Below, piece after piece: positions 1 to 7,948 of a stretch of DNA of 64,000 bases; within the stretch, counting starts at the first letter, position 1, and each line of letters begins with the position of its first letter. Below the pieces are notes generated by a model. It worked only from the letters and a program-made list of their open reading frames with translations, made no database searches and was not told the origin of the DNA. Made by a program: the position numbers and the translations under genes. The stretch spans positions 186,001 through 250,000 of the forward strand of contig JACRCQ010000074.1 of NCBI GenBank assembly GCA_016218915.1. The letters are read 5' to 3'. The stretch comes from Deltaproteobacteria bacterium (GTDB lineage Bacteria; Myxococcota_A; Polyangia; Polyangiales; Polyangiaceae).

Positions 1-1
1 T

Positions 2-889
2 GGCGACGCTCAGGAACCCGGGCTCGACACGCGGGCTCGGCTCTACAAGGGCAACCACCACATCGCGACCAGCGACAACACCACAACGCCGGGGTGGATC
101 CTTCGGCTGAACCAGCAGCCCAATGCCCACAGTTCGAACTTGAGTCTCGACCTGCCGTCCGATGGCGAGTACCGCCTGCTGGTGACCTCCAAGGGGAATC
201 GACAGGGCTCCGCAGAGGTCGTGGTCAAGACGCCGGACGTGGACTTCTGCGCCATCGCGACCGACTACGACGCAGCGAGCCAGACCCTGTTCTTCGGCGC
301 GCGCAACTTCGATACCGAGGCCGACGCCCAGCTCTGGCTGTCCCAGACCTGGCCCACGGCTGACACCGCGAACGTAGTCGCAGGTCCCTGCAACGAGCCG
401 CTGTCGTGCTCCCAGGACTATGCGCCCGTGTGCGCCCAGACCGCGCAGGGACAGAACATCCAGTTCAGCAACGAGTGCGCGTTCCGTGCGGCGGTGCTCT
501 CCGACGCTGGCGACGAAACGCCGCAGGAGTCCAAGGGCAAGTACGTTACGGGAGAGTGCGCGGACGTGGACCTGTGCGCCACGGCGATGGTGCAGTGGCC
601 CGAAAACACTGACACCTACGTGTACATCAAGAACTTCAACGACGATGCGGAAGCGCAGTCGTGGCTGTCTTCGATGCCGTACGTGATCAGCTCCAACGTC
701 AGGTCCGGGCCGTGCAACCAGCCGCCGAAGTGCCAGACAGGCTACTACCCCGTATGCGGCCAGGTGCTGATGGAGACGCCGCAGACCTTCTCGAACGAAT
801 GCTCGTTCAAGGAGGCCATCGGAGCGCAGGCCGGCGATGAGTACCCGTTGGAGGCCAAGGGCTTCTTCCACGTCGGCGCGTGCCAGTAG
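2..889 (+). CDS. Exported Kazal-repeat protein, C-terminal part (cut by the window edge)
   Basis: The reading frame is open from base 2 and has no convincing start, so the gene begins outside the window. The first ~75 visible residues look like a beta-rich pre-peptidase-C-like domain. Then come two modules of ~105 residues. Each has a Cys-bearing segment with the pattern NF(D/N)xxAxAQxWLS, then GPCN, then a Kazal-like domain with the core YxPVCxQ...TFSNECxF or its near variant. Kazal domains bind and inhibit serine proteases, but bacterial relatives are often just Cys-rich extracellular modules. Disulfides imply export. The gene converges on the Gly-rich lipoprotein gene with 21 bp between stops. 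I am sure of the Kazal-like pattern; inhibition of a protease is only possible. Confidence 0.85.
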   Translation, partial: GDAQEPGLDTRARLYKGNHHIATSDNTTTPGWILRLNQQPNAHSSNLSLDLPSDGEYRLLVTSKGNRQGSAEVVVKTPDVDFCAIATDYDAASQTLFFGARNFDTEADAQLWLSQTWPTADTANVVAGPCNEPLSCSQDYAPVCAQTAQGQNIQFSNECAFRAAVLSDAGDETPQESKGKYVTGECADVDLCATAMVQWPENTDTYVYIKNFNDDAEAQSWLSSMPYVISSNVRSGPCNQPPKCQTGYYPVCGQVLMETPQTFSNECSFKEAIGAQAGDEYPLEAKGFFHVGACQ

Positions 890-910
890 CACCTGCTGCT
901 GCGCCGGTCC

Positions 911-2548
911 TCAGTAGGAATTCACGACAATCCAGCCACCGCCGCCGCCACCGCCGCCTCCCCCTTGCCAGTGCTCGCCGCAGACGGCTTCCAGGGTGGG
1001 AGTGCCGGTGGTCCCGCCATTCGCACCGTTTCCAGGCCACTTGTTCGGCGTATAGCCACCATCAGCGCAAGAGCTGTCCAGCAGCCCTTCGCCGCGCTGG
1101 CCGGGCGTCGCTGGCGTCGTGTCCGCAGTGCCGTTGCCGCCTGCCGTCCCAATCTTGCCGCAGGGGCCATTGTGCGTGTCTCGCTGGCCCGGCCCGCCGC
1201 CTCCCCCGCCCCCGCCATTGGCGAAGACCTTGGAGTTGGTGATGACGCCCTTGCCTTCCAGCAAGATGGCGCCGCCGCTGCCGCCTCCACCCCCGCAGGA
1301 GGGCGCAAGCTGCGCCGTGTTCTCGGCCGCTGCCAGAGAGCCCGGGCCACCGCCTGCGCCACCCGCGGTGATGGCGCCTGTGATCACCACAGCACCGCTC
1401 GCGCTGATCTGTACTGCACCGCCACCATATCCACCTGCGCCGCCTGGGGCGATGAACTTGGTGGCATCGTCTTTCGATTGGCCGTCCGCGCCCTTGCCTC
1501 CAGCGCACCCTGCCCGCAGCGGAACGAGGCTGCAGCTGAGCGCAGGGCCAGCAAACTGCGTGGCAGGGCAGGAAGACGCTTCGCCAATGTCGCGCGCAGC
1601 CCCGCCGCTGCCTGCGAACTGGAAACCACCGCCGCCGCCTCCGTGGCTCGGAGTCCCTTCAGGAGCTGCACAGCCCGAAGCCGAAGCACCGGCCCCGGCC
1701 GAGCTCGAAGTCGATCCAGCATCGAGCGTACCTGCAATCTCGACCGCGCCGTCCACCATGAATGCCACTGGCTTGTCGCCCTGGAGTCGGATGGTGGAGC
1801 CCGACGTAACCGTCAGGCCCTTGACCCAGAAGATCGCGATGTTCGGGCCATTGGGCTGGGAGCGTGTTTCATACGGGAGGGTCACGCCACACAGGGTTGC
1901 AGTCCCTGACCCGACTGCAGGCAATGCGGAAGTGTCCAGCGTCTCGTCGCAGCTCAGCGTTGCTGCGGTCGCGTTCTCCCAATTCCAGTAGCTCGAAGGA
2001 TCGACGTTGCTCGGAGTGTAGGCGAAGCAATGGCCGCCAATGCCTTCGCAGCCGTTGACCGCGTTGCCGTCGCAATCGCGCGTCCCTGCGGGGCAGGGAG
2101 AGCAAATCCCTTCAGCGCACGCATTGCTGGCGCAGGGCACTGGCGCCCCATACTCTCCGCTGGCCAGACATGTGAGCACGCTTCCGCCCGAGCACAGCGT
2201 CTCACCTGGCGTGCACGGGCCGGCCGTTCCGCCTGCGCCCGCGGAGCCGGAGACGCCCCCGGTGCCGTCCATGCCCCCTGCGGCGCCGGCACCGCTCGTT
2301 CCCGCCACACCTGCCTCTGCGCCGCTGCCACCCTTGCCTTCGGAGCCACCGGAGCCTCCAACGGACGTCGCGGAATCCTGGCTTGCATCCGAGCCGGTCG
2401 CTGCATCGGACAGGTCTTCGACCGCCTCACCGTGGGAGTTCAAGGTGCAGGCAGGGATCAGGATTCCGGCAGCGAGTCCGATCACCGGCAGGCGCAGCCC
2501 CACTCGGGTTGACAGGTTCCTGGCGCCTCCGCGTGTCGCCTTGAGCAT
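911..2548 (-). CDS. Glycine-rich surface lipoprotein
   Basis: The protein is 545 residues from an ATG at 2548 (a GTG lies one codon upstream). The N-terminus has basic residues, a hydrophobic stretch and the lipobox LIPAC, so it should be a lipoprotein. After the Cys come an acidic segment, a Gly/Ser/Ala linker, a short Cys-rich region (pattern CxPGExLC...CxxG) that recalls surface-protein repeats of myxobacteria, and a ~330-residue Gly-rich domain with runs of six to ten Gly, ending in WIVVNSY. Such tails may form beta-helical or fibrous surface structures. The frame stays open ~80 codons upstream, but that part overlaps the acyltransferase gene and lacks a signal sequence, so I placed the start at the signal peptide. 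No enzymatic function is evident. Confidence 0.8.
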   Translation of the reverse strand: MLKATRGGARNLSTRVGLRLPVIGLAAGILIPACTLNSHGEAVEDLSDAATGSDASQDSATSVGGSGGSEGKGGSGAEAGVAGTSGAGAAGGMDGTGGVSGSAGAGGTAGPCTPGETLCSGGSVLTCLASGEYGAPVPCASNACAEGICSPCPAGTRDCDGNAVNGCEGIGGHCFAYTPSNVDPSSYWNWENATAATLSCDETLDTSALPAVGSGTATLCGVTLPYETRSQPNGPNIAIFWVKGLTVTSGSTIRLQGDKPVAFMVDGAVEIAGTLDAGSTSSSAGAGASASGCAAPEGTPSHGGGGGGFQFAGSGGAARDIGEASSCPATQFAGPALSCSLVPLRAGCAGGKGADGQSKDDATKFIAPGGAGGYGGGAVQISASGAVVITGAITAGGAGGGPGSLAAAENTAQLAPSCGGGGGSGGAILLEGKGVITNSKVFANGGGGGGGGPGQRDTHNGPCGKIGTAGGNGTADTTPATPGQRGEGLLDSSCADGGYTPNKWPGNGANGGTTGTPTLEAVCGEHWQGGGGGGGGGGWIVVNSY

Positions 2549-2585
2549 CACGACGATTCTAGCTGGGTCAGGGGGAATCGCAATG

Positions 2586-3206
2586 TCATGGAGCGCCCGG
2601 CACGGGGAGCGCGCCCTGCTCGGCAAGCTTGATCGGCGTGAAGAGGTGGGAGTTCTTCCCTTTGATTTCCCTGTAGAACGAGTTGATTCGGTCCGCATCT
2701 GCAGCCAGATCCTCGGTGGGCCAGAACACCTCCCCAAGCCCTCCGACCTTGCGCTCGTAGTCCAGGAAGCCGAGGATGATCGGGACCTGCGCACCGCGCG
2801 CGATGTGATAGAAGCCGGTCTTCCATCGACGAGCCTGGGAGCGCGTCCCTTCGGGCGGGATGATCACCATCAGACGATCCGCCTGCCGCACCAGACGCAC
2901 CACCTGGGGCACCAGATCGTGACGGTCTCGTCGATCAACGGCGATGCCTCCGAGCGCACGGAAGAACGTGCGAAACGGCGGACGGAAGAGGGTGTGCTTG
3001 CCGAGCCACTTGACCTGGACGCCGAGTGACCAGGCGACAGCGAGCGTGAAGGGAAGGTCCCAGTAGGAAGTGTGGGGCGCTGCGACGACCACGGCTTTGG
3101 GAATGTCAGGCGCCCCGCCCTCGACCTTCCATCCGAACACGTTGAGCCACAGATCTGCCAGGCGCTTCTTGACGCCTCGAGCTGCCCAGATCCTGCTTTC
3201 AGACAT
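2586..3206 (-). CDS. 1-acyl-sn-glycerol-3-phosphate acyltransferase family protein (PlsC-like)
   Basis: A 206-residue protein with the two hallmark acyltransferase motifs: HTSYWD at residues 45-50 (HX4D, catalytic His45 and Asp50) and PPEGTRS near residue 117, which binds the glycerol phosphate. This family transfers a fatty acyl group to lysophosphatidate or similar acceptors at the inner membrane face. The length fits the short soluble-looking branch of the family that processes unusual acceptors, so the exact substrate is open. The frame continues far upstream without clear coding character; the start at 3206 gives a normal N-terminus, and ATG at 3245 is an alternative. It lies 37 bp upstream of the Gly-rich lipoprotein gene on the same strand. 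Confidence 0.85.
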   Translation of the reverse strand: MSESRIWAARGVKKRLADLWLNVFGWKVEGGAPDIPKAVVVAAPHTSYWDLPFTLAVAWSLGVQVKWLGKHTLFRPPFRTFFRALGGIAVDRRDRHDLVPQVVRLVRQADRLMVIIPPEGTRSQARRWKTGFYHIARGAQVPIILGFLDYERKVGGLGEVFWPTEDLAADADRINSFYREIKGKNSHLFTPIKLAEQGALPVPGAP

Positions 3207-3471
3207 CCGGCGAGCATGCGCCTTCCGGAGAGCGGCGTCACCCATCTCCTGGCCGTTCGCTGCGTCGCCTGCTTTGGCAGGCGCTTCGCCCGACAGGCGC
3301 GGCGCGCTGCGGCGCATCGATCCGGGCAGTGAGGTCTTGCCGTCGTGATCGCGACGATCCCGCGTCAACAACCGCACGCATTCTGCGGTCTGCTCCGTCT
3401 GTCCCCTCTCCAAGCTCCGACCCATGCCTGGCGATTCGCACGGGCACGGATCGTGCTTCCTCGCACGGCCC

Positions 3472-5304
3472 ATGAAACGCAAGCGCGTCCTGCCGATCTG
3501 CATTGTGTGGGTGCCCGTCTGCATCGCACTCCTCGGGTGCGGCGACGCTGGTGATCCGGTCGAGCCGAGCCTCACCTCCGATGGCGGAGCCAGCCTGCAG
3601 GATGCCACGTTGGATGCGACGGATCCGACCGATGGAGAGCACAGCGATACGGCAAGCGATGTCGATCCAGCGTGCGGGGAAGCTGCGAGCCACATAGCCT
3701 CCTTCCCCAAGCCGCTGCTCGACCAGACGGTCGAATGGAAGAGCTGTCCCTTGGACGAAGCGAAAGGGACAGGCGACGGGGAGTGCGCGGACATCCGCGT
3801 TCCCTTGTTCTGGGACCAGCCTGAGGGAGAAACGATCCCGCTACGCATCAAGCGCAAGCTCGGCCCTGCGCCGCACGTGCGGCAGCTCTGGGTCAACGAA
3901 GGCGGGCCTGGCGGCTCGTCGGTCACCGACTTCGGGCCCATCCTGCAGGATTGGGCGAGCTACTTCCAGGCGGACATCTTTGCCATGGACCAGCGGGGAA
4001 CAGGGCAGTCGGTCCGCATGGGGTGCCCGGACCAGGAAAGCGGAAGCTCCGAAGGCGGGTTCTTCATCACGGACCAGGAGTGGCCGGCCTGCATCGAATA
4101 CCTGAAGAATCAGTGGTACGACACAGACGCCTTCACGGTGACGCAAACGGCCAGGGACCATGCGTTCGCGATCGAGCTGTTCCGACGTCCGTGCGGCAGG
4201 GTCTTCTACTATGGAGTCTCCTACGGAACCTATCTTGGTCACCGCTACGCACAGCTCTATCCGAACCAAGCCGACGCGATCCTCCTCGACTCCATGGTGC
4301 CTTCCGACGGGTGCTACCTCGATCGGCTCGATGAGAACGGGATCGTCACGGTGCGTAAGGTCTTGGAGGCTTGCTCGTCAGACCCGTTCTGCAACGGCAA
4401 GATGGGTGTCAAGGCGGAGGAGACGGCGTTGGCTGCGCTCGAGTCTTTCGGCAAGGGTGCGTGCGCGACGCTCAAGGGCAACGTGGCTCCAGACGGCCCT
4501 GCAGATGCCTACATGCGTATCCTCGCTGCGGTCCTTGCAGAGGATTGGTACGCCCGAACGCTGATGGTCGCCGCCTACTATCGACTCGCGCGATGCACGG
4601 ACGACGATGTGGTCGCTCTCACCAATCTGTTCGGCACGGTGCTGGGCATGGGCCCCGCGGCGCCTGCCGGCAAGTCGGACGTATATGACCGAGCGCAGTC
4701 CATGGCGCTCTTCTATCATGTTGCGTTCGCGGAGCTCATGAGCGGGCAGCCGCCGGATCCGGTGAGCCGATGGTACGATTCCCAGGCCAGAGTTGCATCG
4801 ACCTACCTCGACTATCGTGTCGCCAACGTAGCCAAGCTCGGCCTCTGGCCCGTGGCTCCCTCCGACCCATTCCATCACCAGTGGGCGTCGGCGGACGCGA
4901 GAATGCTCATTGTCAACGGCACGCTCGACTATCAGACGCCCATCGAGCTCGCTTCGCTCGTCAAGCCTCACCTGCAGGGATCTGCGCAGCACTTCGTGGA
5001 AGTCCCCCTGGCGAACCACTGCGTGCTCCGTCAATCACCAGTCCAGACGGCAGGAGCTCGACCGTGTGGCATGCAGATCGCGAAGTCGTGGTTCGAGGAC
5101 CCGACCTTGCCGCCAGACACGTCGTGCATCGCAGATCTTCGGCCCCTGGAGTTCACCGGGTCTGCTGCGTACGGTGCAGCGCTGATGGGAACCGACGACA
5201 TCTGGGAGGGTGTGCCGAAGGTGCAGTCCAAGCCGGTGTTGCCGGAAGCGATCGAAGTCGAAGCGATACGAGAGCAATTCCGAAGGAAGCTGCCGTGGCT
5301 GTGA
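3472..5304 (+). CDS. Secreted S33-family alpha/beta hydrolase lipoprotein (TAP-like peptidase)
   Basis: A 610-residue lipoprotein: the signal peptide ends in LLGC (Cys23), followed by a Ser/Asp-rich linker to about residue 70. The catalytic domain shows the S33 prolyl/tripeptidyl aminopeptidase signature: GGPGGS (residues 144-149, oxyanion loop), DQRGTGQS (173-180), the nucleophile elbow GVSYG (Ser250), Asp486 in LDYQTP and His516 in ANHC. The C-terminal part matches the TAP-like C-terminal domain. Expected role: release of N-terminal peptides outside the cytoplasm, useful to a predatory or proteolytic bacterium. ATG 3472 gives the signal peptide; ATG 3424 would add 16 residues in front. The gene is divergent from the acyltransferase across 265 bp with no clear promoter motif. 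Confidence 0.9.
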   Translation: MKRKRVLPICIVWVPVCIALLGCGDAGDPVEPSLTSDGGASLQDATLDATDPTDGEHSDTASDVDPACGEAASHIASFPKPLLDQTVEWKSCPLDEAKGTGDGECADIRVPLFWDQPEGETIPLRIKRKLGPAPHVRQLWVNEGGPGGSSVTDFGPILQDWASYFQADIFAMDQRGTGQSVRMGCPDQESGSSEGGFFITDQEWPACIEYLKNQWYDTDAFTVTQTARDHAFAIELFRRPCGRVFYYGVSYGTYLGHRYAQLYPNQADAILLDSMVPSDGCYLDRLDENGIVTVRKVLEACSSDPFCNGKMGVKAEETALAALESFGKGACATLKGNVAPDGPADAYMRILAAVLAEDWYARTLMVAAYYRLARCTDDDVVALTNLFGTVLGMGPAAPAGKSDVYDRAQSMALFYHVAFAELMSGQPPDPVSRWYDSQARVASTYLDYRVANVAKLGLWPVAPSDPFHHQWASADARMLIVNGTLDYQTPIELASLVKPHLQGSAQHFVEVPLANHCVLRQSPVQTAGARPCGMQIAKSWFEDPTLPPDTSCIADLRPLEFTGSAAYGAALMGTDDIWEGVPKVQSKPVLPEAIEVEAIREQFRRKLPWL

Positions 5305-5422
5305 CCCGGGGCGGCGTCAGCTTGGCCTGGGGGAGCAACCGGACAAGGCAGGGCGCGCAAGGGGGGGCGCATGGGACTTCGGTCGCGGCACCATCACGGT
5401 CGCGGGGCCATCCCAGCGATTG

Positions 5423-7819
5423 CTACTTCGCTACGAGGATCATCGAGGAGCGGGGCGGGACCGTGGCCGACGGTCCGCTGACCGTGGTGGCCGTGAGCAG
5501 CTCGTCGAACGAGCCGCTGGGAAGACCGCCGATGGACTGCTGGGCGTCGCCGCGGTTGACCAGCACGTACACGGTCTGGCTGCCCGATTCCATCTTGTAG
5601 GCCATGGTCTCGGACGTCGTGTTGCCGATCGTGGTGCGCGATCCCCTGCGGAGCGCCTCGTGATCCGCACGGATCTTGCCGAGCTTCTTGAGGTGGGCGA
5701 GGAGCAGATTCTGCCCTGCGCCGTAGCCGGTCCACTGCATCATGCGACGGTTGTCCGGATCGCCCGCGCCCGCGAGCCCGATCTCGTCACCGTAGTAGAT
5801 CAGCGGGATGCCCTTGGTGGTCATCAGGATGGTGAAGGCGTTGGCCATCCGCTCGTAGGCCGAGTTGCTCGCAGGCTGCCCCGGCATGTTGCTCCACGCC
5901 TTGTCCTTGCCGTTGGCCCACACGTCGTTCCACATCGGCGAGTCCTCGGCGAGGTGGATGGCACGCGGCAGGTCGTGGTTGCCGATGAACGTGCTCATGA
6001 TCGCAGCGCTGCCGTAGTAGCCGTCGTTGCCGTTCATGAACCCTTCGAGATCCGACATGGGCGCGGAGCGCGTGAGCAGCGACTGCGCGAGCCTCGCACG
6101 CAGCGGGAAGTCGAACTGCCCGTCGAGCATCGACGGATTGACGTAGTACTTGATGAGCCCTTGATCGCCCGTGTACGTCTCGCCAACCATGTAGAAGTGC
6201 TGGCCCGAGGTGGGCTCGATCTCGGCCTTCACGCGCGACCGGATGTCGAGCACCCACTGGTCTTCGATGTGCTTGACCGCGTCGAGACGGTACCCGTCGA
6301 TGCCGGTCTGCTGGATCCACCAGATCGTGTTGTCGATGCTCGCCTTGCGGGCATCGGCGTTCGTGAAGTTGAAGTCAGGCAGGTAGTCGCGGAACCAGCA
6401 ACGCTTGGCGTACTGGCCATCCCAGGGACAGGAGCTGTCGCCGCAGATGCAGTGGTGCGAGCCGTTGCCGTCGCTGAAGTCGAGCGGCCAGAACCAGTCG
6501 TTGTGCTGCGAGTAGAGTGCGGCGGCCGAGTGCATGTGGTTCATGGCGTAGTCGAGGATGACCTTCATCTGCTTGCCATGCGCAGCATCGACTACGGCCT
6601 TGAGCTCGACCATGGAGCCGAACCGCTCCTCGGTCTTGGTGAGATCGCTCGGCCAGTAGCCGTGGTACGCCGAGTACGGCTTGCCGTCGTCTCCGATTCC
6701 CATCGCTTCCGGGTTGTCCATCGGCACGGTCAGCCACAGCGTGTTGATCCCCAGATCGGTGAAGTACCCGTCGTTGATCTTCTGGAGCACGCCAGCCCAG
6801 TCACCGCCCTGGTAGTTCGCCTTGGGATCCACGCCCGGCACCGCTGTGCCGTTGTTCGACGCGTCGCCGTCCACGAAGCGATCCACGAACGCGAAGTACA
6901 TCACAGCGTCGCGCCAGTCGTAGCCGGTAGGGGGCTTGCCGCACGACCACCAGCCACACTTGACGTTCTTGAGCAAGGAATTGGGCGGATTGCCGGTGGT
7001 GTCGGGGTTGGCCGGGTCGAGTACCCAGTTCGTGCCATCGATCACGTACTTGTATTGAACCTGCGTGCCCCAGCTGAGCTCGACGAACGCCTTCCACCAG
7101 GCGCCGTCCTTGGTCATCGCCACGCCCTTGGTCCAGCCGTCGGTAGCCCAATCGCCACGCACCTCGACCGAGGTCTCGCTCGCCGCCGCGTACTGGAACT
7201 TGTGGTTGCACGTCCGGATCGTCTCCTCGCAATTGAGGGGAGCCGGCTCGGTCACGCACGACCACCACGTGCACGTCGTGCCCGCGAAGACCGAGTTCTT
7301 GCCACCCACGCCGTCGTCGACCTGGGGCGCCGGGCCCGGATCCGGCACCCAGGAGGTGCCATTGACGAGGAACTTGTACTGGAAGCTCCACCCCATCGGC
7401 ACCGGGACCGATGCAGTCCACACGTTGCCGTTCTTCTGCAGCGGGAAGCCCTTCTCCCAGCCGTCGGCGGCAAAGTCGCCGCGGAGCTCCACCGACGTCT
7501 CGGTGCCGCCGTCAAAGCCGACCGGATAGGTGAATTCCTGCGGACAGCGCTTGTATTCCTCGGCACAGACCGGAGGGCCTGGCTCTTCGATCACGTCCAC
7601 GCCGGCTTCGTTGGTCCCGCCAAGCCCGCCGTTACCGCCGTTCGCACCGGCACCGTTGCCGCCCTGGCCAGTGCCGCCAGGGTTGAAGCCACCGCTTCCG
7701 GCAGGATAGCTGCCGCCCTCGCCGCCCGCAGGCGAGTCAGGCCCACCGCAGCTCGCAACCGCGACGGCCATAGGAAGAGCAAGAAGAGGAAGCGCGACCA
7801 GCAACGACCTGGTGTTCAT
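5423..7819 (-). CDS. Alpha-amylase family lipoprotein (GH13) with two N-terminal starch/glycogen-binding-like domains
   Basis: A 798-residue lipoprotein (lipobox VASC, Cys24) with a Gly/Asn linker. Two similar ~90-residue beta-sandwich domains follow, each with the pattern TSVE(L/V)RGDxAxDGWxKG...QYK(F/Y), as in CBM48/AMPK-type glycogen-binding modules. A GH13 catalytic barrel follows with all four conserved regions: DYAMNH (~424), GYRLDAVKH (nucleophile Asp ~511), GETYTG (acid/base Glu ~546) and GNHD (~615). A beta-domain closes the protein. It should cleave alpha-1,4-glucans at the cell surface. ATG 7819 is chosen because it begins the signal peptide. The second GH13 gene lies directly upstream on the same strand, 129 bp away. 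Confidence 0.93.
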   Translation of the reverse strand: MNTRSLLVALPLLALPMAVAVASCGGPDSPAGGEGGSYPAGSGGFNPGGTGQGGNGAGANGGNGGLGGTNEAGVDVIEEPGPPVCAEEYKRCPQEFTYPVGFDGGTETSVELRGDFAADGWEKGFPLQKNGNVWTASVPVPMGWSFQYKFLVNGTSWVPDPGPAPQVDDGVGGKNSVFAGTTCTWWSCVTEPAPLNCEETIRTCNHKFQYAAASETSVEVRGDWATDGWTKGVAMTKDGAWWKAFVELSWGTQVQYKYVIDGTNWVLDPANPDTTGNPPNSLLKNVKCGWWSCGKPPTGYDWRDAVMYFAFVDRFVDGDASNNGTAVPGVDPKANYQGGDWAGVLQKINDGYFTDLGINTLWLTVPMDNPEAMGIGDDGKPYSAYHGYWPSDLTKTEERFGSMVELKAVVDAAHGKQMKVILDYAMNHMHSAAALYSQHNDWFWPLDFSDGNGSHHCICGDSSCPWDGQYAKRCWFRDYLPDFNFTNADARKASIDNTIWWIQQTGIDGYRLDAVKHIEDQWVLDIRSRVKAEIEPTSGQHFYMVGETYTGDQGLIKYYVNPSMLDGQFDFPLRARLAQSLLTRSAPMSDLEGFMNGNDGYYGSAAIMSTFIGNHDLPRAIHLAEDSPMWNDVWANGKDKAWSNMPGQPASNSAYERMANAFTILMTTKGIPLIYYGDEIGLAGAGDPDNRRMMQWTGYGAGQNLLLAHLKKLGKIRADHEALRRGSRTTIGNTTSETMAYKMESGSQTVYVLVNRGDAQQSIGGLPSGSFDELLTATTVSGPSATVPPRSSMILVAK

Positions 7820-7948
7820 GGCAAGCAGGGCCTTTCGGGCAAGAGATTCACCACACAGACCGGGCAATCAACCTCGCACCCTGTGGATGCTATCTTAGTG
7901 ACTCTATTCAGGGCAACGACTGTTTTCCCCATGATTTTCGAGCACGTA
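7820..7948 (-). promoter_or_regulatory. Probable promoter region between the two amylase genes
   Basis: The 129 bp between the stop of the upstream amylase gene and the start of the downstream one is clearly richer in A+T than its surroundings around 7885-7960. On the minus strand TTGCCC is followed after about 17-18 bases by a TAGCAT-like hexamer, a weak sigma-70-type arrangement. This suggests the downstream amylase gene has its own promoter. No operator or CRE-like site was recognised. Confidence 0.3.
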
